DNA from: Zychaea mexicana
Lineage: Eukaryota > Mucoromycota > Mucoromycetes > Mucorales > Lichtheimiaceae
DNA: 64,000 nt
Assembly (NCBI RefSeq): GCF_025766255.1
Contig: NW_026516816.1
Span: 1-64,000 of the forward strand
Reading direction: 5' to 3'
Of this stretch, positions 43,259 through 55,796 are shown piece by piece; position 1 is the stretch's first letter; each line of letters opens with the position of its first letter. Below the pieces are notes generated by a model. It saw only the letters and a list, made by a program, of their open reading frames with translations. It was not told the origin of the DNA and did no database searches. The position numbers were made by a program, and so were the translations under genes.

Positions 43259-45260
43259 CTCTGAACCATGCGTTGTCGATCGTCAACCATGCAGGTTGGA
43301 TATCGTCGTAACGGTATGCACCGTTACAATAGGCATCTAGAAGCCATCGGTTCCAAACGTGAAGGGCAAAGGCTTCAGACCAAAGGACAGCGTCTCGACG
43401 TGTACACTAATATTAGTCCACACCTTCATAACAGACACGTTGCAGCTGAACTCTCAAACCTCAGCTCCAACAGCGACTCATTTAAGCTGACAGGCGGCTC
43501 TCTGTTTTCAAATTTGAAGCTTCCAGAACCGTTTACATCATGCACGAACAAGTAAAAGAAAAATTTCTCAGTTGTAAACTCAAGAGAAGAAGGGAACGCA
43601 GAAAAAGGGTAATTTTTCAAAAGTCGCAATGTATGATATATCATAAAAAGCATGATGATACCATCTAACTTATTCTCTTCCAACTTATAGTTGAAAGCGA
43701 ATGCGAAGGTTCGTGAAGCCAAAAAAAGAAGTGAAAGAACCCCATTTATTGCGGTATACATCGCTGCCGATGTTCTTAAGCGTCAAAGAATGGATAGCAT
43801 CTATATGATGCGGAGCGGAGGAGAACGCTCCCGGCAGGCGCATTGGGCGGCAACCACAGTTGTTACTTTAAAACGAAATTCGGTCAAGTCAAACATCCCG
43901 CTTCGCTATTCATCTCTATCACTGCTCCCAGCAACAAAGTTTAATTAAAGGCAAAAAAAAGCGAAGAGCAACATGCCACGGTGCATCGACGTGCCTCAAT
44001 CCGAACTGTCCTGCCGTGATAAAGAGCTGGTTAGACATCCATGAAAACAGATATTCAGTTGACGCAACAGCAATCGGTATTGCTGCTGTAGCCACACTTT
44101 TTTTCCATGATAAAAAACGTTTTCATGCTTTAATCCATCATCACAATCGAGTAATAATAAACACTGTAGCCGCCAGTTTCCAACTCGATTACTAAACTGG
44201 TCGCTTGCTTTCGCCATTTTCCCATATGTATGGTACGTATAATACCTCTCGAAGATAGTCTTTTGGTGGTGGCAACTATATAACTGCTGTTATGCGATGC
44301 TTCATCTCCAAGTGCTGAACAGGAATCCACTGTCCGCAATCCTCTCAGCTATACCATGAGCGTCGAAATTGTTCATTGAGTTACAAAGCCCCCAGTAACA
44401 ACTCATTTATTGCAGCAGATACAACTGGAATTCAATGACATGAGTGCTAGTTTTCAACGCAGTTTGGTTTAACTTGTAGTGATAGATGCTTGACTTTATA
44501 GTATAGCAAGCAAATAATAAAATTGACAAGTATCTTTGTTTGTTTTCAACTATACAGGCACATTCACGTATGATGTATTCTCAAATGTGATGGCGGGTGA
44601 AACATTGGACCCTGTAATCTACAAGATCCTTTTGCTTCTGACAACAGCTAAAACTTCGATCAGATTAAGCATTTACGTAACAACAAGACAATGACTCACC
44701 GTGATTGATACCAGCATTACTCGTTTGTTATGATGCTTTATTGTTCTTACTCTTATTTTTCCCCTGCACAACAATGAATTTATCAAGATACTGTACATTC
44801 AAAATTATCGCTATGAGCAAGGTTTAGATCATCGATGCAACATCGGATTGACGACACAGTACTTTTTATTGCACTCACCGCGTAAGTTGTCTATCAACGA
44901 TTTTGATCTACACATAGGGGATATTACAGAGCTTACTACAACGATGATTAATTTTAGTAGCTTAGTTATTATATCAGAGAGAGGGTCTAGAAACAATAAG
45001 AAGGGCTACTATATCTAAATAAATGCCAATAAAGATGTTTCACTATGTGTACAAAATAGTGTTATGTGTTTATGCAGAAAATGCTCAGAAAGTTAAAGTG
45101 GTGTGTTTGTTCTTGCGTGCACCAAGCAAGAAGAGATTTTCCCAGTAAGATGCACCCCTCGTAGAGAGAAGAAGAAAAGGTAATCAGGAACAGGTCAGAA
45201 TCAAGAAGTGCTTGTTGTCAATGCAGAAAGAAGATAGAGACAACCATTCTTTTTTTAAAA
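43259..45260. other. Long region without a supported gene
   Basis: Frames at 43268-43555, 43426-43761 and 43691-43948 overlap on opposite strands and show no domain or consistent splice sites. 44400-45200 is AT-rich spacer. The last 150 bases before 45260 lead into the promoter of microprotein gene 2. Confidence 0.45.
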
Positions 45261-45266
45261 AAAAGG

Positions 45267-45276
45267 TATATAAAGG
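45267..45276 (+). promoter_or_regulatory. TATA box of microprotein gene 2
   Basis: Sequence ggtatataaagga, 130 bases before ATG 45397, as in the paralogue. The leader between them shares catcacaacacaaca and cgacaacaaacgaatccaa-type words with gene 1. Confidence 0.7.
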
Positions 45277-45396
45277 AACCGTTTTCAAACTGTTAATCAT
45301 CCTCCATCACAACACAACAACAGCTCAAGCCAGAAAGAGCTCTTTTTCTCTCGCTCCAATCATCGCGACAACAAACGAATCCAACAACGACCCACA

Positions 45397-45591
45397 ATGC
45401 CTTGTATGTTCTGCGGTAAAAAGACCCATTCCTACTCGTAAGCACCATTGTCTTTCCTTCACTTACAACATCAATTGCTTACGGTGGAACTTGAGGCTGG
45501 CTCACGCTAACACTATCCATCATCTATCAATCATTACTCTTCAAATAGCGGTTGCCCTTATGTCTACCGCCCTCCAGGAGGACGAAAGTAG
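45397..45591 (+). CDS. 27-residue CCHC zinc-knuckle microprotein, copy 2
   Basis: Exon 1 is 45397-45437 and exon 2 is 45549-45591, with a 111-bp GT-AG intron containing a CTAAC branch-point-like word. The spliced frame gives MPCMFCGKKTHSYSG followed by CPYVYRPPGGRK, the same 27 residues as the paralogue at 26431-26622. Differences in coding bases (TGC/TGT, GGT/GGC, ACC/ACT, the split Ser TCC/TCA, GTC/GTT) are all silent. The alternative frame through exon 2 (MSTALQEDESRWYDR) is not preserved in the paralogue, which argues that the short frame is the selected one. The knuckle C-x2-C-G-x3-H-x4-C is followed by a basic, Pro/Gly-rich tail. I know of no named family of this size; a link to a retroelement Gag knuckle is possible. 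Confidence 0.8.
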
Positions 45592-46385
45592 ATGGTACGA
45601 CCGGCCAGACCTGCCTTCAAGCAGAACAAGAAATTTGCTTCTCCTAGCCCATGTCAATGTCTACCGCCAACTTTAAAGAAATGATTCATTGATGCCCATC
45701 TACCTATAATCACTCTTTATGTGGTTGACTATTAGTACCCTTCCAACAAAAACAAAAACATCTTCCGTTTGTCACAATAAACACCTTTTCCATTGGATCA
45801 TTGAATATCAATATGTCCCATCAAAACTATTTCGTAGCGTTCAGCGACAAGGTATTTCTTGGTTATGGTTCTTTTAACATTCTCGAACATCTTTGATCGA
45901 TTTCTGAAACAGCCGACACACATACGACTTTGATTGTTTCAGCCGTTTCGGCTGTACTTGGTCACAGTATGATAATGATCAGCTTCTTGTAATGATGATG
46001 CGTATCCTGGTGAATATTGATTGACGTAGCTTGACGATGATTATAATGGTACAAGGCATTCTTGAAATATAAAAATGGTTTTGCTGCCGTTGTCATTACT
46101 CTATAGCAAGAATCTCATTGAATGCTGGTTGAGTGTAGAAAGCAGATACTATGGCTTCCCTTTATCTTGAATTATCCAAACAGATCAAGAAACCGCTCAT
46201 ATCGAACTTTCGCCAAACCAGCATAACAAAACGGCACGTCCTGTGCGTTCACCTATACTACAATTCATTATGTAGCATACTATCTGGCACCAGTCCAACA
46301 AATACAGCGAATGCACTTTCTGTGTACACACATATTTCACCACATTAAAAAGAAACAATAAAGCTACTACAGTATCAAGAAGCGA
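45592..46385. other. 3' flank of microprotein gene 2, otherwise empty
   Basis: The first 80 bases resemble the 3' flank of gene 1 (aagaaatttgct, atgtcaatgtctaccgcc). A 65-codon frame at 46151-46348 has no domain. Confidence 0.45.
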
Positions 46386-47371
46386 CTATTTATCCTTTTT
46401 TTCCACTTCAGCTACTGGCTCAACTTTTCTTTGCTGCCAGCGATTTGCGTACGTTCGATAAATAAGACCACTGGATAAGACCACTGCACTCCAAGCTTGA
46501 GCTTCTGTCGAGCTCAACACGGGCAGGTCAAACCATTCACATAAGGATGGCGTTGTTGCAGCAGTATAAAACACAGCTGTCATAAAGGATGCCTTCATAT
46601 CCACTGAAGCGGTGTGTAAAAGACGTGGTGTTGAGAATGACCATTGAGGACTCGACAGTCGGAAAGCATCTGTTATCAAGAATATTGAAAATAGTATGTG
46701 AGAAAGGCACAGGGCTAGCAGGTTATGAGAAAACAAAGCATCAACAAACCTGCCCATAGTCCACCACCGCATCCACACAGAGCTCCGCAAATGATCTTGG
46801 CTGCCCACTTGTCATCACCGAGCTCTTTGTTACTGGCTACACTCATGATACCAGCATTAACTACTCCTGAGGTCCGCACGATGCCATCCGCAGCGGTAAA
46901 CACTTGCTCCACCAATGGAATAGCAAACAGATATTGAAGGAATTGATAAAAGTAAGGATTCGAAAACATGAGCCAGTAAGTTGCCTGCGCAGTTTGGCAG
47001 TGATGACATGAAAAACCCTTTAGTACTTTCCTATCCTTTTTGTTTTCAAAGCGAATATCTGAAAGATACTTTACCCCGTATATACCCCAGAACCTGTTAT
47101 TCTTTAGAATACCAAGAGGGTTGCCAAGCAACAAGGCTGAAGTCGATCCACCTCCAGCAGCCATGACAATGGTTGCAAGCAATCCCTGGCCCCAACCAAT
47201 CTCGACATGACTTTGCTTGAGCGCAGTACGGTACGTATAGTTGATCAAGATGGCATGCAGTAGTTCGAGAATTGGAATGCGGACGCCAAGTGCAGGTACT
47301 TCAATTGCTGTGTCGCTCAACCCAAAGACAACGCCCACCAATTGACTCGTCAAAGTATTATTAGTCTCCAT
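46386..47371 (-). CDS. Multi-pass membrane protein, TRIC-channel-like
   Basis: Exons 47371-47075, 46984-46750 and 46669-46386 give 271 residues. Intron 1 (46985-47074, 90 bp) is in frame and stop-free but has GTAAAG and GCGCAG ends and a TACTAAA-like branch point; intron 2 is 46670-46749. Hydrophobic helices are spread along the protein: VPALGVRIPILELLHAILI, GWGQGLLATIVMAAGGGSTS, YFYQFLQYLFAIPLV, IICGALCGCGGGLWA and AWSAVVLSSGLIYR, followed by a charged tail (EPVAEVEKKDK). The glycine-rich AAGGGST and CGCGGG segments fit the two glycine-rich helices of TRIC monovalent cation channels, which balance charge during calcium release from the ER. The assignment rests on this pattern and is moderate; another small membrane family is possible. 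Start chosen at METNNTLTSQ because it precedes the conserved part closely. Confidence 0.55.
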
Positions 47372-47506
47372 AATACTAACAAATGGAAAGAAAAAGGTAA
47401 CCACGTATTACAGTTTGTGGACGCGTGATGACCCCGCGTGTCTTAGTGTACAATAGCGCATAAGTCCGCATTATTAACCACGATCGATTGCAGATGATCG
47501 CTTTGT

Positions 47507-49114
47507 TTATTCGTCTTTGTTACAAAGTATAAATCTATATCGTGCTTTACCGTCGCGCATGGCCTGTACTGCCTCAGGTGCTTTACTCATTGGATACTTT
47601 TGTATCCATGGCTTGACCCCCGTCTTGGCAGCGAAATCGAGCATGTCTCTAATTTCGTCCGGTGAACCGATAGCTGAACCTGTGATCGAAATCTGCTTGA
47701 GCACCAACAACATTGTTGGAATATCTGTCAAAGGCGCGTCAGGGGCGGCCACCATGATAAACACACCGTTTGCTCGGAGCAAACCGAGATACTTGGCCCA
47801 GTCAAAATTTCTGGCAAAGCTGGTACAGAGAATGTGGGTGAGCTTCCCCTTGTATTGCGCAAACTTGGCATCTTCATCGGCCGCGATAAAATCATCACAG
47901 CCCAGCTTTAAGGCGTCGTCACGCTTCCTGTTTGAGTGGGATAGGGCAATCACTTCTGCACCCATGGCTTTTGCCCATTGCGTCTATATTGTATAGTGGA
48001 AGCATTCCTTCAGTACATAGATACGCATAACAAACAGATTAAATACTTACACCATAGTGACCCAGTCCACCTAACCACAATCGAGTTATTACTTTGTATA
48101 AGAAAACCGACAGATAAGAAAATGCATGTAAACTCACCGATACCGATCACACCAACTCTGGAACCCTTGGTCACACCGTGACGCTTCAAGGGTGCATAGG
48201 TCGTAATGCCAGCACAGAAAAAGGTAGCAGCAATTTCGTTCGGCATGTTATCAGGCACTTTGAACACAAAATGATGGTGACCGCTCCATTTGTCCGCATA
48301 ACCTTAAAGAAACTCGAAGCGTGAATTTATAAACAATATCACAGTGTTGAGTCGTTGTGTACAACAATTAAGATAAACAATTTAGACCATTTCCTCTCAA
48401 CTTACCACCAAACGTTTTGTCACCGTTTGGCCAACGACCATTGTACGTTGGAATCACGCCTTTCTCACAAGTATTTTCCTCGTGGTCGTTGCAGAAATCA
48501 CAGTTCAAGCATGAGCCGCATTGAGCACCCACGCCAGCTCGATCTCCTACTTTCACGTTCTTTACATTTTTCCCGACCTAGATGAACCGGATAGGGTATG
48601 AAATTTGTGTATGCTGGCAACTAATACCCTTGCAATTATCAAGAGAAAAAAAACCCACCTTTGTCACTACACCGGTGATTTCGTGACCAACAATGCAAGG
48701 GTAGCTATATGTTTAATTGAAGGTTAGTTTGTAAGCGACTCGATGAGGTCTTTGATACATGAAAATTTGAACACGTGACAGATATGTATACAATCATTGT
48801 GTTAAATTGTACTCACTCTGTTGCTCCCCATCCCGAGTCCAAGGTGAATAAATCAGAGGCACAAATACCACAATGAGTGATATCCATTTCTACCGTGTCA
48901 TCGTCAAATTGCTTGCGTGGTAGGTCAGTCAGCTCCAACGGTTTGCCTTGTTTTCATGATAGATTTCAAGGTTTGTTGTTGTCGTCGTCGTTGTTGAGAT
49001 AGAGGATATTGTTAGTTAATTGGTTAATAATAGTGATGGTATTGGGTTTATTACCGCCTATTACAAACCTTTTCCAAAGCAAGTCCAGCCCTTAATCTTT
49101 TCTTGTGATGCCAT
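47507..49114 (-). CDS. Zinc-dependent alcohol dehydrogenase, NADP type (ADH6/cinnamyl-like)
   Basis: Seven exons: 49114-49069, 48946-48817, 48704-48659, 48577-48406, 48302-48138, 48070-48051 and 47983-47507, giving 351 residues, the usual family length. Exon 6 is only 20 bases. Visible parts: catalytic zinc ligands in THCGICASDLFTLDSGWG and GHEITGVV, structural zinc Cys quartet in CGSCLNCDFCNDHEENTC, and the Rossmann dinucleotide loop GVIGIGGLGHYG, which is completed across exons 5-6. The residues after the second beta strand (ALSHSNRKRDDALKLG) have Ser and Arg where NADP-using members have them. The enzyme reduces aldehydes to alcohols, including cinnamyl and branched aldehydes, in the cytosol. 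No substrate can be read from sequence. The frame is intact throughout. Confidence 0.93.
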
Positions 49115-50932
49115 TTCTCTTTAAAATGATATGAATTGAAAATAACTTTCTTTTTTTTGACCATCTTTTATGTTTCTCCAATACATGGGTTCACAAGTAG
49201 CATAAACGCTGTAAATGTTTGTTTCACCGTCTTCTTCCCTGTCTAGCTTACATAATGGACACCAAGAAGAAATGGAATTAAGAATTGCCTTCATATAATA
49301 AATATTTCGCTTTAAGACAACTGGACATTGTATCCAGCAATGTAAAGCTCGTTTAGAAAGGGCAGTAGCTTCTTATACTTAGTGCAGCATTCTGGGAAAG
49401 GACATCCGTTTGTATATAACAGTTTCCTTGATCTTTACCTTTTCTCGACCCTTCTTCCTTAACACTCGTTCTCTAAACATCACAATTGCCAATATAATCT
49501 CACACCAACAAGTTGCTGAAGAAGGCGTTGACATTAGAGCAATTGCCGTCAGACGAAGCACTGGAGGATCGTCTAGCAGTGGTACAGTAGCAGGAGGAGT
49601 AGAGTAACCTACCGGCGAACTTCGGTACATATTTTAAAGAGCATCATCCTCACTTTGTGAACAGTCCCGGTTTTTTTAGCAGTCTGCAGGAGATAGCAAT
49701 TTATTGCACTATTAGGCAAGAGACGCCTTACACATAATCGAATAGACATAATAGTCATTGGATAGGCTACGTGCTAGCAGCATATAAGCACGCTATATTA
49801 AGAACACAGGCCTCCGAGTGCTCGACATTGTCTTTGCACTTACCAACAACAGGAGACTTGGAAAGATTATATGTACTGCTTCCGGTATATTCTTGAATTT
49901 TGAGTTAACCTGTCCGCATGCCTTTATTTCCATAGACTTTCCTGAAACGGCTCTAATATTACGTGTACTTGAGGACGTTTAGATTTCCCTGAACACACTA
50001 AAAGCTACTACTACTAGAATAATAACACCACCACAATTATTAGCTCTTAGCAACGAGCTCAAGATATTCGTCATCTTGCGCTGAAGTATCTCAATATCAG
50101 TGAGGATTTCTGACCTTACACTTGTCAATAATGCGCTTCTTACGGATATGCTACGGTCAATTACAATACACAGTGGAAATTATTCGTAGCACAATACTGT
50201 CCAAATCCATACCAAGAGTCGACTTCCGCTCTGCTGAAGAGCCTTTCCTTACATCTTATTAGTAGCATGCTTCTATATCATAAAAAATAAAAAACAACTT
50301 CTTCACTTCTGTTACTGTACAATGATGCGTACTACTTTTTTTTAAAGAAAAACCATCATAGTCTACGTGGAAATGATGCTTAAAGATGTTCAAAAGAGCT
50401 CCGAAGATAAAGTCATTCTGTATATGCTCCAAGTTAATAATTTCCAGATAATGTCATGACGATTGGATATACCGGGCATTCATGATTTAACTGACTTCAT
50501 TATAAAGAAAGTAGCCTTAGCAAGGTGGATTTATTGTATACATTTCTCTTATATTAGGGTGTTGATCGCTTAGTAGAGCCCAAAACCAATGTCGAGAGCG
50601 ATGAAGTCATCTATAGCCAGTAATGTATGACACTATTTACGTGTAATCCAGCTTCTACTGTTAACCATTACAGCTCTATCATTTCTTCGCAGCAGCAGTG
50701 ATATTAGATACCGGATGATTCAAGCCTCGTGTGATGAAGTAATATCTATGTCAGTTCATTACTCACTATTGCTACCATGGTCTAATCAGGTAATCAATGC
50801 CAAAAGACCGGAGTGAGTCAGAAAATCCCGGTCTGTCTATATATTTTTTTCGGGTTTTACTACCCGAAAAGTTTTGACACATATATTCTCTTTCCCCCTT
50901 TTTTAGCCCAACTAAAAAGAAAAAACTCCACC
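49115..50932. other. Intergenic, no supported gene
   Basis: A pair of overlapping opposite-strand frames at 49379-49630 is not convincing. The rest is AT-rich with no domain. 50780-50932 is the 5' flank of the HisRS gene (pyrimidine-rich near 50890-50905); the HisRS frame stays open upstream to about 50813 but without an ATG. Confidence 0.45.
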
Positions 50933-53296
50933 ATGGCTGAAGACCGTAAAGCGAGTTTGGCTTTGTCCATTCGTGCACAAGAAGATAAAATTAAACAGCT
51001 CAAGACCAACAATGCCGAATCGACTGATATTGATGCTGAAATCGCTGTCTTGAAGGGCTTGAAGCAGGAACTGGACGCCTTGTCTGGTGGCGACAAGAAG
51101 AAAAAGGGCAAGGCTGGCAAGAATGCTTTTACCCTGAAAACCGCAAAGGTACATTGACTTTTTTCCTTTCATTCCAACCACTTTTGTGACAAATTAATTC
51201 CAATTGCGGGGAATGCCTGATTGATTGCTTTGGATAGGGTACCAAAGACCACAACGACAAGGAAATGGCCATTCGTGAAAAGGTGTTTTCCACCATCAGC
51301 AAGGTGTTCAAGAAGCACGGTGCTGTCACTATTGACACGCCCGTGTTTGAACTTAAGGTAAATAGCAAAAAAAAGAAAGCAAAAAGAAAAAAGAGAAACA
51401 GTGTGCTAATAATTCAAACAATTCATCTTGAAAATATCAAAAAACAAAAAGGAAATTCTTGCTGGCAAATACGGTGAAGATAGTAAATTGATCTACGATT
51501 TGGCAGATCAGGGTGGCGAAGAATGCTCGCTCCGTTACGATTTGACGGTAAAATTATCATTTGATAAACGAAAATGTCGCGAGAAGAGAGAGAGAGAGAG
51601 GAAGGAAAAAGGAGTATACTCATGGAAATCTGTGTCGTCAAATGGATGATAGGTCCCATTTGCTCGTTTCCTTGCAATGAACGGCAAAGAATACCAAAAC
51701 TTCAAGCGATACCACATTGCCAAGGTCTACCGTCGTGATCAGCCTGCGATGACCAAGGGTCGTATGCGAGAATTCTATCAATGTGTGAGTTGGATAGGAA
51801 CTTTGTGTGCGTGTGTGTGTGTGCATGGAGAAAAGCAAATGCTCATCTACAATTGTTCTTGCAGGATTTCGATATTGCTGGCACCTATGACTCGATGATC
51901 GCAGACTCTGAAATTTTGAAAATTTTGACTGAGGCACTGGATGCATTGGATGTCGGCCAATATACCGTCAAGGTAAGCCTTCCCCCCCCCTTCCCCCCTT
52001 TTCGTAATCAAGTGGGGATAATGATTGGAAGTGAAGGATTGTAATTAATCTTGTCCGTTTCTTTTTCCATATGTAGCTCAACCACAGAAAGATTTTGGAT
52101 GGTATTTTCGAAGTCTGTGGTGTGCCTGAAGAAAAGATCCGTCCTATTTCATCCGCTGTCGACAAGCTTGATAAGGTAAAAATCACCTGGGGATGACTAA
52201 TTATGATGGATGGAAGAAACAAGTAGTATATCTAATACATATATACTTCTATTTATTAGTCGCCATGGGAAGACGTCAAGAAGGAAATGACCGAAGAAAA
52301 GGGATTGCCCGAGGAAGTCGCAGACAAGATTGGTGAATACGTCAAATTGAAGGGTGGTAGAGATCTGTTGGAGAAGCTTAATGCTGATGAGGCTTTGAGC
52401 AACAATGCGAGCGCAAAACAAGGTCTTGCAGATATGGGTCTTTTGTTCGACTATATGGACATCTTTGATATCACCAAGAAGGTATATAGATTTTAAAGAG
52501 AAAATTTGGCTAGAAACCAAGGACCATTATTAACTTACTTTGCCTTTTCATGTTTTTTTTAGATGTCGTTCGATATGAGCTTGGCTCGTGGTCTCGACTA
52601 TTATACCGGCATCATTTATGAAGCCGTTACTGAAAAATCTGCTCCTCCAGGTAAAAATAAAAAACTCTTCTGTTTCTTGTCATATACACGATAAGAGAAA
52701 ATGGCATTTTAATACATATATGAAACATGATAGCTGTTACTGAAGGCAAGAAGCCCAAGACCAAGCCCAACTCGGACGAATTAGACGAGTCGACTGTTGG
52801 CGTTGGCTCTATCGCTGCTGGTGGTCGTTATGACAACTTGGTTGGCATGTTCTCTGGTGTCAACAAAAAGGGACAACCCAACTTGCAAATCCCCTGTGTT
52901 GGTGTTTCCATCGGTGTTGAACGTGTCTTTTCAATCTTGATGTCCAAGCAAAAGGCTGAAGAGATCAAGTCGAACGAGACCGAAGTGTATGTTATTGCTG
53001 TCGGTGACGGTTTACTCAAGGAACGTATGGAGATTGCCAACGAATTATGGAAGAACGATGTCAAGGCTTCTTTCTTGTTCAAGAATAAGCCCAAGTTGGA
53101 TAAGCAGTGGGCTGCTTGTGAAAAGGATCATATTCCTTTGGCTGTCATTATCGGTCGGGATGAATTGGATAAGGGTGAAATCCGTATCAAGGATATGCGA
53201 AGCAAGGATGATAGCCAGGGCAGCGGTGCTACGGTCAAGCGTACCGATATGGTTCAAGAACTCAAGGGCCGTTTGGCTCAGATCTATAACCAGTAA
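50933..53296 (+). CDS. HTS1: Histidyl-tRNA synthetase
   Basis: Nine exons: 50933-51148, 51238-51357, 51452-51547, 51653-51784, 51865-51972, 52077-52175, 52260-52481, 52563-52650 and 52734-53296; 547 residues. The first ~50 residues form a WHEP-type helical hairpin ([17 protein letters not shown]) as in eukaryotic HisRS. Class II signatures follow: [54 protein letters not shown], and motif 2 with the conserved [20 protein letters not shown]. The histidine-specific loops are [12 protein letters not shown] and [11 protein letters not shown], and motif 3 is [13 protein letters not shown]. The anticodon-binding domain occupies the last ~100 residues ([10 protein letters not shown] onward). It charges tRNA-His in the cytosol; no second upstream ATG for a mitochondrial form is in frame. 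Intron positions are regular and the frame intact. Confidence 0.97.
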
Positions 53297-53969
53297 AGGG
53301 GTGCTTTTGTTAAATTCATGAAGCACAATCTCTGTATCTAAAATAAAATATAATCACAGTAATTTAGCAAGCGTTTTTCACAAAAAAGAAAACTCTGCCC
53401 TTTCCATGTAATTCCACCCGGACACGTAGAGTGAGAGAGTGAAAGCAAGAGCCGAAGGCTGCCTGGAGTGGGAAGTATGCCGTTCGCATGAGGCGCTGCA
53501 ACATCCGAAGATGGATAGAAACAGCTGCTACTAGGCGATACGTATGGTGCGCGGGAGAGGGAAGGGGAAGGGATAAGCGATATTAAAAAAAAATATCAAT
53601 GAAGAAACGCAAGAAGATGAAGCTTTCAACGACTTTTACAGGTCCAACTCAAAGCAAAAAGCACGCGCAACCGTCGAGATGGATGGATAGACATTATAAT
53701 GGAGACGCTGTCAGATTACTTGCCTTGGTGAAAGTATATGAAGACTACAAACTTCTGGGTGAACTGTGGTATCTATGGTGATTTCCATTTTAGGCAGTAT
53801 CAAAGCACAGATGATCTTTTTCCCCTTATATGTTTCACCTTGCCGTTTGAATATTTTCTTTTCGTTTCCTTCTCCTCTTTCGTCAATAAAAAATATCACA
53901 CTGAAACAACTCAACGTGGATCCTCCAATTTAAGCAATTCTTAACGCTATCAAGGACAGTAACGATTCA
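53297..53969. other. HisRS 3' region and spacer
   Basis: 3' UTR with aataaaatataatc at about 53340. A short lysine-rich frame at 53599-53781 has no domain. Confidence 0.45.
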
Positions 53970-55110
53970 ATGCTTGCTCTTGCGCGATCGGTCGGCTCCT
54001 TGGCGAGAGAAGTTGATGTCATTGTTAAGGCCCTTGAGGATCTCTCAACATCAGTAAACCTTATAGGAGGGGCTGTTGAAAGTATCAGAAATGCTGTCCT
54101 TTCACGTCCCTCTGTGGAATCCTCCAGCTCCGTATCACGAGCGTTTTCTTCTGGGCTGTTCGACGGCATTCACTTGACACGGTCCCACAAACGCAAAGTC
54201 GACTCACAGACGAAGTTTGTAATGGAGGAGCTGACCAGTCTGCGCCACGACGTTGCCAGGGAGCACCAATTGGATATCAAGCGCACCGACGAAGTCGATA
54301 TCAGGGACAACGTATGGGGATGCGCTGGGATAATTGTCGATGGTATTCTACTTCGAACGACCTGGTCAGCATGCCAGAGACGACCTTGAAGGCGCGGGAA
54401 GACTTGGAGAGCGCATGCCAAGGATTTGCACCCTTGGCTGCGTGCGTGAACAGTTGGGCTGCGAACAAGATCCTGTAGCTTCGCGGGGATCGCGCAATAG
54501 GTTACAAGAGACGCGTTGCCCAGGGCGGCGTCTCCAAAAAGAGCAGTAAGTACATACTAGGAGTATTAGCGTTTCCGGTATATATACATATAATGTTTAC
54601 CTTTAAAATTTTACAGTTTTGAGACGTCATAATACATCATCAAGCGCTACACAAGAGGAAACATCTGTTTCTTCAGAAGAAAGGTATATATACTCTATCA
54701 ATGCTAATGTACTTGACATACTTTATAGCAACTACATACTCACACACTGGTTGTATTCAAGCAGTGATCGTCAGCACCGTGAGGTCGCATTGCTGTCAAC
54801 AGCAACTACAGACGTCGTTTCACGGCTCCTAGTATCAGAGTCAGAAGAGGAGGAAACGGCGCAACTGCCAAGTTTGTTGCTGTCTTTACACCAAGGTAAA
54901 CAATAGATCAACGATCCATATTGCATAGCATGAAACGAGCATCCACGATATGCTAACACGATTAAAACAGAGACCACATCGCGCAAACGCGCCCGTTCAT
55001 GTGATGGCTCTGCTGATGACTTATCTGACAGCACCAGTGGCTCTTGCGCCGGTGCTCGTGGTGGTCGTGGCGGTCGTGGTCCTTGTGGTGGTCGTGGTCG
55101 TGGTCGCAAC
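53970..55110 (+). CDS. Unidentified multi-exon locus with GRG-rich C-terminus
   Basis: An open frame from ATG 53970 (MLALARSVGSLAREVDVIVK) runs 139 codons with heptad-like Leu/Val spacing and a Ser-rich patch. Further 3' are plausible exons: SSSATQEETSVSSEER (54640-54683, then GTATAT), an acidic stretch at 54770-54893 ending at CAAG|GTAAAC, and a final exon from about 54971 encoding RKRARSCDGSADDLSDSTSG followed by a GGRGGRGPCGGRGRGRN end. The junction between the first frame and these exons is not resolved because 54390-54545 carries stops in the expected frame. The tail resembles RGG-type RNA-binding ends. It could be a decayed ORF of a transposon. No family recognised. Confidence 0.35.
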
Positions 55111-55796
55111 TAATTACAACAGAATGCCCAATTACAATTTTGACCTATGAATAAAATACAGTCATCTCTTATCGAATAATTTTTTCGTATATCAGTGGTC
55201 GCAACTAACTAGAAATGAACACGTAATTTGCTTGTATACTACACAATCAAATATGATTTGCCAAAGATTTATAATAAACATGTTGACATCTACAGTAATC
55301 AAAATCAGTTTTTGCACAAATAATATGACAGAAGGTCAATGGAGAAATGTGAATATCATAGCTGATGAAATCCAATGATGCCCCCAAACGGATACAGCTG
55401 TACGTACAACGACCAATAAGACACGATGTATGAACCCAATCATAAACACAGTTGAACGCATTCCACGCTTCAGCCGACCAATAAGACGAATCAGAGAAAC
55501 CAGATAATATAAGGTATATTCAGGTTTTTTAAGGTATATTAAGGTTTTTTCTTTCCTACAGTGTATTTGTATATATTAACATTTGGCGATATTATATGTA
55601 TAGGTGGCAGCTTTTTATTGATAATTATCAAAGAATATACTGTATTGATTGGCCTTTGCAGATCATATCATGTAAAGGTCGCATTGAATGCTAATTGTTA
55701 CGATATATGTATGTATCGAGGCATGATACAATAATATTGCTGATTTTTGAATAGCTGCCAGATCATATTTTGCACAACAGGAGCAATTTATAGGAA
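55111..55796. other. AT-rich spacer
   Basis: No gene. A short direct repeat, aaggtatattaaggttttt, occurs around 55512-55550. Confidence 0.5.

Noticed and set aside
50813..50932. Upstream extension of HisRS as a mitochondrial signal
   Set aside because: The frame is open but has no ATG before 50933, only GTG; initiation there is unlikely.
52000..53320. Minus-strand frames across HisRS exons
   Set aside because: Antisense shadows of a clearly identified gene.
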